A stretch of 30,569 nt of DNA, taken from NCBI GenBank assembly GCA_002367815.1, contig DFDG01000098.1, positions 2,984 through 33,552 on the forward strand. Reading direction: 5' to 3'. The first letter of the stretch is position 1; every line of letters begins with the position of its first letter. The notes below the pieces were generated by a model that was given only the letters and a program-made list of their open reading frames with translations, searched no databases and was not told where the DNA came from. Of the stretch, positions 22,105 through 28,326 are shown one piece after another. Source of the stretch: Opitutaceae bacterium UBA3033. GTDB taxonomy: Bacteria > Verrucomicrobiota > Verrucomicrobiia > Opitutales > Opitutaceae. Made by a program: the position numbers and the translations under genes.

Positions 22105-23105
22105 AACGGCCCGCCCGGAGCTCGGGCCCTACCAAGCGATCCAAGATCAACATTGGAATCACCTTCCTCCCTCTTCTGCTCCTGGTGGGTTGTGAGAGCA
22201 CGCCACAGAAAGCGAATATACCTGTGGCGCCGGTGGCTATGGTTGAAAGGGCAGACGATGAAATGATCGTCGCGGGACAGCGATTTCACACCGGCACCCG
22301 CATTGTTACCTGGCAGGATAATCGAGGTCTGAACGCCTACCATTTCCAACCTTCTAAATTGGCGGGAACAGAGAACCAAGGAGTCCGCCGGGTGGCCACG
22401 CCGGATACCGATGATTCGTGGATTATTTCGAATGAGTCGTGGGATTTAGCCCATCTGCAAAACCACGTGGATCAGTTTGTTTTGCATTACGACAGCGAGG
22501 GTCTCAGCCGCCGGACGTTTGCGATATTGCAGAAGCGCGGTTTGAGTTCGCACTTCCTCCTCGATGTCGACGGCACCATTTACCAAACCCTCGATCTGCG
22601 AGATCGGGCCTATCACGCGACACTGGCCAACAGTCGCTCCATCGGGATTGAGATCGCCAATATCGGCGCTTATCCACCGGGAGAGTCCCAAGCTTTAAAC
22701 GCGTGGTATGAAATCGATGCCACCGGTCAGATAATCGCGAAACCTTCGCCAAAATCAGAATCAGGCGACGTTTTAACCAAAGACTTTATAGCCCGTCCGG
22801 TTCGGCCGGATCCGGTGATGGGCATCATTAACGGACAGAGGGTGATTCAATATGATTTCACTCCGGAACAATATGCTGCTCTCAGCAAACTCACCGCAGC
22901 ACTGCACCAAGTTTTTCCGCTGATCAAGCTGGATTACCCGCGGGACGATAAAGGGCGGTTTTTGTTTAAAAAACTTTCAGATTCCGGCTTGGAAAACTTT
23001 CAAGGCGTGTTGGGTCATTTTCATATTCAGGAAAACAAAGTTGATCCCGGTCCCGCCTTCCAATGGGACCGCCTGATCGATAGCGCCCGGCTTTTGGGGG
23101 AATAG
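22080..23105 (+). CDS. Lipoprotein N-acetylmuramoyl-L-alanine amidase (AmpD/AmiD-like, Amidase_2)
   Basis: Zinc amidase that cleaves the MurNAc-L-Ala bond of peptidoglycan or muropeptides. It has 341 residues from ATG 22080. The lipobox LLLVGC (Cys38) predicts a lipoprotein, so it is probably anchored in the outer membrane facing the periplasm. The amidase domain spans ~130-330: zinc ligand H136 in FVLHYD, SSHFLLDVDGTIYQ, RAYHA, SIGIEI (E191), then LGHFHIQ (H313) and KVDPGPAFQWDR (D322). ATG 22080 overlaps the transposase end and the right REP; TTG 22101 is an alternative start. Neither has a good ribosome site, so expression may be disturbed. It is convergent with an AmpG-like permease. Confidence 0.88.
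   Translation: MAIYFTTLKRPARSSGPTKRSKINIGITFLPLLLLVGCESTPQKANIPVAPVAMVERADDEMIVAGQRFHTGTRIVTWQDNRGLNAYHFQPSKLAGTENQGVRRVATPDTDDSWIISNESWDLAHLQNHVDQFVLHYDSEGLSRRTFAILQKRGLSSHFLLDVDGTIYQTLDLRDRAYHATLANSRSIGIEIANIGAYPPGESQALNAWYEIDATGQIIAKPSPKSESGDVLTKDFIARPVRPDPVMGIINGQRVIQYDFTPEQYAALSKLTAALHQVFPLIKLDYPRDDKGRFLFKKLSDSGLENFQGVLGHFHIQENKVDPGPAFQWDRLIDSARLLGE
22104..22133 (-). repeat. Right REP of the RAYT unit, inside the amidase frame
   Basis: On the minus strand it reads GGTAGGGCCCGAGCTCCGGG and continues CGGGCCGTTT, about 24/30 identical to the left REP. The stem is GGCCCG with CGGGC plus GCC. It encodes the residues KRPARSSGPT in the signal-peptide n-region of the amidase reading frame, so insertion of this end altered the 5' end of that gene. 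Confidence 0.7.
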
Positions 23106-23111
23106 AAAACC

Positions 23112-23128
23112 GTAACCCAATAGGTTAC
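23112..23128. terminator. Probable bidirectional terminator between convergent genes
   Basis: GTAACC (23112-23117) and GGTTAC (23123-23128) form a 6-bp stem around CAATA. It is followed by TCTTT on the plus strand and by GGTTTTC on the minus strand. It sits in the 19-bp gap between the amidase and permease genes and overlaps the permease stop. The stem is short, so efficiency is uncertain. Confidence 0.5.
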
Positions 23129-24396
23129 TCTTTCCGCCCGAATGCCGGGTCAATTTTGAGCAGCGCGGTCACAAAAAGAGACGGCACAGTGGCGATCATG
23201 ACCCAAACGAAGAAATTGGTGTATCCGATATGTTCCTGGATCCAACCCGCGGCCATCCCCGGCAACATCATCCCCAGCGCCATGAAGCCGGTGCAGATCG
23301 CGTAGTGCGCGGTCTGATTTTCCCCCCGCGCGACATACATCATATACAGCATGTAGGCGGTGAATCCGAAACCGTAACCGAGCTGCTCAATCGCCACCGC
23401 CGCACTGATCCACAGGGGATTGGTTGGCTGCGTCACGGCGAGTAAAATATACACCGCGTTGGGCACATGCATGCAGGCAATCAACGGCCACAGCAGGCGT
23501 TGGAGTCCCCAACGCGAAACAATGTAACCGCCGATCAAGCCGCCGATGGTTAGCGCCAGCACGCCGACTGTGCCGTAGTAAATGCCGACCTGTTGGGTCG
23601 TTAGGCCGAGACCACCGATGGCTCGATCATCGAGCAGAAAAGGAGTGGCGAGCTTGAGTAATTGGGCTTCGGCCAAACGATAGAGTAACAGGTAGGCGAG
23701 GATGATGACGATTTGCGGCTTTTGAAAAAAAGAAACGAAAGCGGAAAAATAACCGGTGGTGAAATGTTCGGCGCACACCGAGTGATCCGCGCCCGGTCGC
23801 GGCAGCACAAACCAATGATAAAAACCGACCAGCACGAATAAAACGGCCAGCGATCCGAAAACCAGCGACCAAGCTTGCACCATATTACCGGTGGATTCCT
23901 GCAGCGCTCCCGCCAGCCAAACCAAACCGCCTTGCCCTGCGATCATCGCGAGACGAAAGAAAGTGCTGCGGACCCCCACAAACGAGGCCTGTTGATGGGT
24001 GGGCAGCGCCAGTAAATAAAATCCATCAGCCGCGATATCGTGGGTGGCCGAGCTGAATGCCAGCAGCCAGAACACCGCGAGCGTCGCCCGAAAAAATCCT
24101 GGCCCGGGCACGGTCAGGGCGACGGCAGCAAGCGAGGCCCCAACCACAAATTGTAGTCCCACGATCCAGAAACGTTTGGTGCGAAACAGATCCACAAGCG
24201 GAGACCACAGCGGCTTGATGACCCATGGCAGATAGAGCCAACTGGTATAGAGCGCGATATCAGTATTCGAAACGCCCAGGTTTTTATACATGATGACGGA
24301 CAACGTCATCGCCGCGACGTAAGGGAGCCCTTGGCTAAAATACAGTGTGGGAATCCAACGCCAAGGATGAGGGGTGTTTGGGGCGGAGCCTTCCAT
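23125..24396 (-). CDS. MFS permease, AmpG-like (muropeptide / PAT family)
   Basis: Inner-membrane major facilitator protein with about 12 helices; 423 residues from ATG 24396 (a GTG at 24426 would add ten). The first helices read TLYFSQGLPYVAAMTLSVIM and TSWLYLPWVIKPLWSPLVD, which is the AmpG/PAT-family pattern of FSxGLP, then LP..KFLWAPLxD. AmpG imports anhydro-muropeptides for recycling. The adjacent convergent muramoyl-amidase gene makes that substrate plausible, but an MFS sugar or siderophore transporter cannot be excluded. Other blocks are SSATHDIAADGFYLLAL and QLGYGFGFTAYMLYMMYVA. Confidence 0.75.
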   Translation of the reverse strand: MEGSAPNTPHPWRWIPTLYFSQGLPYVAAMTLSVIMYKNLGVSNTDIALYTSWLYLPWVIKPLWSPLVDLFRTKRFWIVGLQFVVGASLAAVALTVPGPGFFRATLAVFWLLAFSSATHDIAADGFYLLALPTHQQASFVGVRSTFFRLAMIAGQGGLVWLAGALQESTGNMVQAWSLVFGSLAVLFVLVGFYHWFVLPRPGADHSVCAEHFTTGYFSAFVSFFQKPQIVIILAYLLLYRLAEAQLLKLATPFLLDDRAIGGLGLTTQQVGIYYGTVGVLALTIGGLIGGYIVSRWGLQRLLWPLIACMHVPNAVYILLAVTQPTNPLWISAAVAIEQLGYGFGFTAYMLYMMYVARGENQTAHYAICTGFMALGMMLPGMAAGWIQEHIGYTNFFVWVMIATVPSLFVTALLKIDPAFGRKE

Positions 24397-24966
24397 CAAT
24401 GAGGCGAACGGTGCCGAGTGTCGCACGCGGGAGCAATGTCAGAACGGGGGGTCAATAATTTATGTGGAAAGCAGGAAAAGAGGAAGCAACCGCGGACCAT
24501 GCAATCCGCCATTGCCGCCCAGGGGATGAAGTATTTTCTCCCCGCCAGCATGATCGGTTATCAATCAGGATGTTTCACCCGCGGTTTGCCGCCGGGACCA
24601 GTGGCGCTCGTAACCCCATGAGCTTGTTGGACAAACATCGACTCGCTCCGCATCCAGCAGGAAGGAGACTCCGGTGATGTGCTGGTCCGACTGCTGCTTG
24701 CGGCCAAGGAGGACCAAGCATTCCGGGAGCAAGTGCTCAACATCCTGCGGCTCCCTTTCGCACAGCGATAATCGATCGGGAATAATACCTTGCACGAAAA
24801 GACACTGTGTAGTGAACCGTTGGCGATGCGTCAGGCATTTGCCGTACTGGCGACGGAGGAAGGCGCGGCGATCGTGCGGGCCATACGGAAGGGAAAGTAG
24901 CCGAAGTTCTCTATCGGGTCATTATGTGGACGACGGCTACAGGGAGATATCCTGAGGACAGCCCGA
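24397..24966. other. 570 bp without an intact gene
   Basis: No open frame here has family resemblance or gene-like codon use over its full length. Longer frames on both strands (for example 24462-24677 plus and 24565-24795 minus) have Arg/Ser/Cys-rich out-of-frame composition. The right half contains a decayed reading frame described separately (24622-24900). I see no tRNA, clear terminator or REP here. It must hold the promoter of the AmpG-like gene near 24400-24460. Confidence 0.6.
24622..24900 (+). pseudogene. Possible decayed gene, one frame with an internal TAA
   Basis: One plus-strand frame reads through as two protein-like pieces divided by a single TAA at 24769-24771. The first piece includes GDSGDVLVRLLLAAKEDQAF and ends NILRLPFAQR. 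The second includes PLAMRQAFAVLATEEGAAIV and ends RAIRKGK before TAG 24898. Both pieces look like amphipathic helices, with Ala/Leu/Glu/Lys balance unlike a shadow frame. There is no proper start upstream (a TGA lies at 24619-24621). I do not recognise the family. This is tentative. Confidence 0.3.
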
Positions 24967-25170
24967 TTATTTGTTGGCAATGAGGGCAAGCGCGATTTCC
25001 GCATCTTCCTCTGCTACCTGCACGCGCACACCTGTGCCGGCGTAGAGCACGTGGGGCGCGTTTTGCGCCATCATTTCATCCGGCACGTAAGCCGTGATGC
25101 CGTTGCCCTCCAACATGGATTTGAGAAACAGCGCTTCATCAACACTCGAACATTCGGCCACGGTGATCAT
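24967..25170 (-). CDS. DUF2007 small protein
   Basis: 67 residues. It matches the DUF2007 pattern (putative signal-transducing protein): MITVAECSSVDEALFLKSML, then EGNGITAYVPDE and GVRVQVAEEDAEIALALI. That layout is a beta-alpha-beta fold with an ACT/GlnB-like look. The biological role is unknown for the family. It stands alone, with 154 non-coding bp upstream and the decayed region downstream. Confidence 0.8.
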   Translation of the reverse strand: MITVAECSSVDEALFLKSMLEGNGITAYVPDEMMAQNAPHVLYAGTGVRVQVAEEDAEIALALIANK

Positions 25171-25245
25171 GGCTCAATCAAACCCGCTTTTGCCCAAATA
25201 GCGAGTGCGCGGCACAGGCTGCTTTATAGGTCGGCTACTCCAAGC

Positions 25246-25286
25246 TCCTGTAGATGAACGGGGCACTCCGTCCGCCGGGTGCCGGC
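25246..25286 (+). repeat. Degenerate REP-like hairpin
   Basis: After CCTGTAGATGAACG the sequence GGGCACTCCGTCCGCCGGGT continues GCCGGC. A 5-bp stem GGCAC (25262-25266) pairs with GTGCC (25279-25283), and the GGGCAC...CCGGGTG spacing resembles the left REP of the transposase unit. The GTAG head is displaced by a few bases. It lies between the DUF2007 and acetyltransferase genes. Confidence 0.35.
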
Positions 25287-25324
25287 ACGGCTTGGCGCCA
25301 GTCTCCATCGCCAATGTTTCGGGT

Positions 25325-25861
25325 TCAGCGCACCTTGGCGCACATGATGCAGTCGCGCGGCTCGGGGCTGATGTTGGGCGCGATGTGATAACGGCGCAGA
25401 ATGCCTTCCCGGGTCATTCCCGCTTTTTCCATCACCCGGGCGGAGGCGGGATTATCGACATCGCAGAATGCACCAGCGCGAAAGATATCCGGTTGGGCCA
25501 TCGCCCAAGTAAGCAGGTAGCTCAAAGCCTCAGTCATATATCCTGTTCCCCAGTATTTTTGACCCAGCACATAACCGAATATTGCTTGATGACCTTTGCG
25601 AATAAAACCGATCGAGCCGATGGGGAGGTCGGAATTCTTCAAGCAGAGCATATAGCCGTAATGGCCGGAGGATGTGGCCCAATCCTTGATGCGGTCAGAG
25701 AAGAAATCCGCCAGGGGAGCAACTTCGGTGTAGGGTTTCCAAGCCAGATATTTGGTGGCGATGGGATCACTGGCATACACAGCGAAAGCGGCCGGCGCAT
25801 CTTCACGGCGCGGTTTACGCGCATGTAGCCGGGCAGTGTTGAATGTCTCAGGTGGGATCAT
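25325..25861 (-). CDS. GNAT-family N-acetyltransferase (RimJ/RimL-like)
   Basis: Acetyl-CoA-dependent acetyltransferase; 178 residues from ATG 25861. This start leaves the standard opening TFNTARLHARKPRREDAPAA; an upstream in-frame extension to 25987 overlaps the divergent gene and is not supported. The acetyl-CoA loop is seen in GYVLGQKYWGTGYMTEAL (Q/R-x-x-G-x-G/A form). The late block ASARVMEKAGMTREGILRRY is typical of the Acetyltransf_3 group that acts on protein N-termini or small molecules. The substrate cannot be read from the sequence. It is divergent from the sigma-region-4-like gene 65 bp away. Confidence 0.85.
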   Translation of the reverse strand: MIPPETFNTARLHARKPRREDAPAAFAVYASDPIATKYLAWKPYTEVAPLADFFSDRIKDWATSSGHYGYMLCLKNSDLPIGSIGFIRKGHQAIFGYVLGQKYWGTGYMTEALSYLLTWAMAQPDIFRAGAFCDVDNPASARVMEKAGMTREGILRRYHIAPNISPEPRDCIMCAKVR

Positions 25862-25926
25862 CGGGGCATGCCACGAATAAAACGGTGCATTTTCGACGCG
25901 CGTCAAGACCGTCAATCGCGCCACTG

Positions 25927-26295
25927 ATGTCCTTAAGAGAGAACTCGGCCGCCAATGACGATATTGCCATGTCAATTCGCGAAGCACTGGAGCATTTGCA
26001 ACCCAACCAAGCGTTGTCGCTGCGGCGCTATTATCTGGAGGACTCCACCCTCGACATGATCGCGGAGGAATTGGGCGTCTCCCGAGAGCGCGCCCGCCAA
26101 ATCCGGGTTGCGGGGGAAAAACATCTCCGCGCCGACTTCATCGTGCTGGCCCAGGTCTCGGCTTCCGCCAGCCGGGCAGACTTGGCGGGCACCGATTTTC
26201 TGCCGGTTTGTTTGGGCACCCAGATGACGCCTTTTACAATCGTGGTAAATAACCGAAAACCTTCCTGCGATTTCTATGATGAATGGGGTGATTAA
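25927..26295 (+). CDS. Small protein with a sigma-70 region-4-like helix-turn-helix
   Basis: 122 residues from ATG 25927 (another ATG at 25969). Residues ~17-70 match region 4 of sigma-70 factors: LQPNQALSLRRYYLEDSTLD, MIAEELGVSRERARQIRVAG, EKHLRADF, the second block being the -35-binding helix-turn-helix. Regions 1-3 are absent. The C-terminal ~50 residues (VSASASRADLAGTDFLPVCL onward) match nothing I know. It could be a small DNA-binding regulator, an anti-sigma/sigma-mimic, or the 3' remnant of a sigma gene. Its stop overlaps the stop of the convergent oxidoreductase gene. Confidence 0.65.
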   Translation: MSLRENSAANDDIAMSIREALEHLQPNQALSLRRYYLEDSTLDMIAEELGVSRERARQIRVAGEKHLRADFIVLAQVSASASRADLAGTDFLPVCLGTQMTPFTIVVNNRKPSCDFYDEWGD

Positions 26296-27365
26296 CCCAA
26301 CGTTTGCCATGCGTTGGTCTGCATAGAAACGCCGATGGCGGAGAGCATGCGTTGGGCGTGCACGCCATCGGCGAAAGTGGGGAAGTCCACTTGTTCGCCC
26401 CGCATCACCTGCGCAATTCCACCGGGGGTGATCGGTTTACAGTCGGACACGAAAGCCGTGGGGATTTTCTGTTGGGGCAAATCCGTGATCCACGTGGCAT
26501 AGCGCGTCATGCTGGCGCCCGCAAAGAGCCAGATGTCCTCGGGTGAATCCGAGCGGATGGCGAGGGTGCCACGATCACCTGATATCTCGATGCGGAAAAA
26601 ATTCCCGAAACCGGGTGCGACCTGCGAGGTTTCGAAAGTAGAAACCACCCCGCCGTCGAGTTCACTGAGCCAGGCCGCGTTGGTATCGGTGGTGACCTTG
26701 TGCATGGTACCCTTGGCGTCCGCTTTTTCCAACACCAAGGTTTGGGCCGTGCCGACCACACGCTTGTAATCGAGACCGGTGACAAAGCGCACGCCATCGA
26801 TCATGTGAATACCAAGATCTCCCAAGGCACCGAAACCGGCAATGCTCACATCATTACGCCATGAATAGGGCGTGGCCGGGGCACCGAGAAAACTCTGCAA
26901 ATAGACACACTGCACCCGGAGTAATTTGCCCAAGTCACCCGAGGCGATCAATTCACGCGCGAAACGGAATGCGGCGAGATTGCGATAGGAGAAATTGATC
27001 GAGCCGAGCTTGTCGGCGGCGGCCCGGGCGGCCTCCATGGCCTCGGCTTCGGCGAGGGTCATCGCCATGGGTTTTTCGCAGGCGACATTGGCTCCGTGCT
27101 TCAGGGCGAGGATGGAGAGCGCGGCGTGAAATTTGTTGGGCGTGCAGATCGAAACGAGATCGGGCTTGGTCTCGCTCAACATCTTTTCGGGATCGTTGAA
27201 TTTGGGCGCTGTTTCGTATTCGCCCAGTGGCCGCCAGCGGGCCGTATCCACTGGGTCGCTGATGCCCACGAGTTCGACATTGGGCTGAGTAGCGATCGCA
27301 CTTAAATGAGTCGCGGAGATATTACCGGCTCCGATGACGGCGTAACGAAGGGGGATAATGGACAT
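26292..27365 (-). CDS. Gfo/Idh/MocA-family oxidoreductase
   Basis: NAD(P)-dependent sugar or inositol-type dehydrogenase; 357 residues from ATG 27365 (a TTG three codons upstream is also in frame). The N-terminal Rossmann fold starts YAVIGAGNISATHLSAI, with ISDP after strand 2, SICTPNKFHA, and the catalytic EKP in ACEKPMAMTLAEAE. The C-terminal domain has the conserved DLGIHMID, which holds the active-site His. Substrate is not predictable. It follows the haem-binding-domain gene by 15 bp on the same strand and is probably cotranscribed, though the two share no obvious pathway. Confidence 0.9.
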   Translation of the reverse strand: MSIIPLRYAVIGAGNISATHLSAIATQPNVELVGISDPVDTARWRPLGEYETAPKFNDPEKMLSETKPDLVSICTPNKFHAALSILALKHGANVACEKPMAMTLAEAEAMEAARAAADKLGSINFSYRNLAAFRFARELIASGDLGKLLRVQCVYLQSFLGAPATPYSWRNDVSIAGFGALGDLGIHMIDGVRFVTGLDYKRVVGTAQTLVLEKADAKGTMHKVTTDTNAAWLSELDGGVVSTFETSQVAPGFGNFFRIEISGDRGTLAIRSDSPEDIWLFAGASMTRYATWITDLPQQKIPTAFVSDCKPITPGGIAQVMRGEQVDFPTFADGVHAQRMLSAIGVSMQTNAWQTLG

Positions 27366-27380
27366 AAATGGCAAGGGAAC

Positions 27381-27830
27381 TTACTCGAGTTGGCTGTGCA
27401 CAATTCTGGCCCAGTCGACTAGTGATTTGACTTCTTCGGTGGTCAGGCGCGCATCCGAGTGGGCGAGTTTGTAGGAACTAAGAGGCATTTCGCCGTCCTG
27501 CACCTCATCCATCAACTCCTCCAGTTTATGGAGTTGTTTTTTCGCGGCATAGGTGCCGAAGGTGGAAAAATTAAAGTGGGACTTCGCCTCCTGCACGTGA
27601 TCGGCCAGCCACCAGCCCACAGGCTGCACCTCCGCATACCAAGGATAATGCGTGTTATTGGAATGGCAGTCGTAACAAGCCCGTTCCAGCACCGCCTTGA
27701 CCGCGACCGGCGGGGGATACATTACGCTCAAATCGTCCGGACCGGGGGCTGCGGTTGAGATATTCTTTACCGGTCGGAAAAACTGCAGGCCGATCAATAG
27801 AACCAAGAAAATGCCGATAGATACTTTCAT
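27381..27830 (-). CDS. Haem-binding-domain protein (c-type CxxCH, Haem_bd family)
   Basis: 149 residues from ATG 27830. A single N-terminal membrane anchor or signal (VSIGIFLVLLIGLQFF) is followed by a periplasmic domain. The haem attachment motif CYDCH is at residues 52-56 within ERACYDCHSNNTHYPWYAEV, and the following QPVGWWLADHVQEAKSHFNF is characteristic of the Haem_bd domain. A DGEMPLSSYKLAHSDARLT block with a methionine near the end could supply the distal ligand. It is presumably a periplasmic electron-transfer or sensor protein. It is divergent from the YkgJ-like gene across 94 bp. Confidence 0.85.
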   Translation of the reverse strand: MKVSIGIFLVLLIGLQFFRPVKNISTAAPGPDDLSVMYPPPVAVKAVLERACYDCHSNNTHYPWYAEVQPVGWWLADHVQEAKSHFNFSTFGTYAAKKQLHKLEELMDEVQDGEMPLSSYKLAHSDARLTTEEVKSLVDWARIVHSQLE

Positions 27831-27924
27831 GCTAAGCTTGCAGCTTGTCCGGAGCAAAAGAGCTGGCAAGCCCACCGCACGATGCTTGCGTCATAGGGCA
27901 CCGGGTCGCATCCTGTCCTGGCAG

Positions 27925-28269
27925 ATGGAACCCACCCCGCCGATTGCAGGTTGTCAGGCTTGTGGGGCATGTTGTTTTTCACAGCTGCCCACTTTTGTTC
28001 GGTTGTCAGGTGATGATTGGACCCGGCTGGGTCCGGAAACAGACCGGGTCGCGCACTTCATCGGTAATCGCGCTTTCATGAGATTGGATGGGGGGCATTG
28101 TGCTGCCCTGCGGATCGGTCGTGATTCGACGGGAAAACGGGCATTTTTCTGCACGGTTTACGAAAATCGGCCGGAGATCTGCCGTAATTTAGATCGAGGG
28201 TCACCCGCTTGTCTGGCCGAGTTGGAGTTAAAAGCAGGCCGGGCCGAAATCGCGATTATGGTGACATAA
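27925..28269 (+). CDS. YkgJ-family cysteine cluster protein
   Basis: 114 residues from ATG 27925; the longer open frame upstream overlaps the divergent haem gene and is discarded. The cysteine pattern CQACGACC follows an earlier Cys (C10, C13, C16, C17), and later cysteines are in GGHCAAL (C59), FFCTVYENRPEICR (C76, C86) and PACL (C96). This is the zinc- or iron-sulfur-chelating YkgJ/UPF0153 arrangement. The function of the family is unsettled. It ends 57 bp before pyruvate carboxylase on the same strand. Confidence 0.85.
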   Translation: MEPTPPIAGCQACGACCFSQLPTFVRLSGDDWTRLGPETDRVAHFIGNRAFMRLDGGHCAALRIGRDSTGKRAFFCTVYENRPEICRNLDRGSPACLAELELKAGRAEIAIMVT

Positions 28270-28326
28270 AGTTTCGGTTCTCCTTGGCGTGCGCGGGACC
28301 GGCCATTACAAGCTCCTCTGCTTTAC

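Larger units (their letters stand above)
21649..22133. mobile_element. RAYT transposase unit bracketed by inverted REP sequences
   Basis: A REP-associated tyrosine transposase gene lies between two 30-bp REP sequences in opposite orientation (21649-21678 plus, 22104-22133 minus). These agree at about 24 of 30 positions. The unit is AT-richer than its neighbours, in keeping with insertion between ilvA and the amidase gene. The right REP lies inside the amidase reading frame. RAYTs with adjacent REP pairs are a known arrangement; the exact insertion boundaries are inferred. Confidence 0.7.

Noticed and set aside
24462..24677. 71-codon plus-strand frame upstream of the decayed frame
   Set aside because: Composition is Arg/His/Pro-rich and without domain resemblance, and it is not in frame with the better candidate at 24622-24900.
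25205..25828. 207-codon plus-strand frame
   Set aside because: It is antisense to the GNAT acetyltransferase and carries none of its own motifs.
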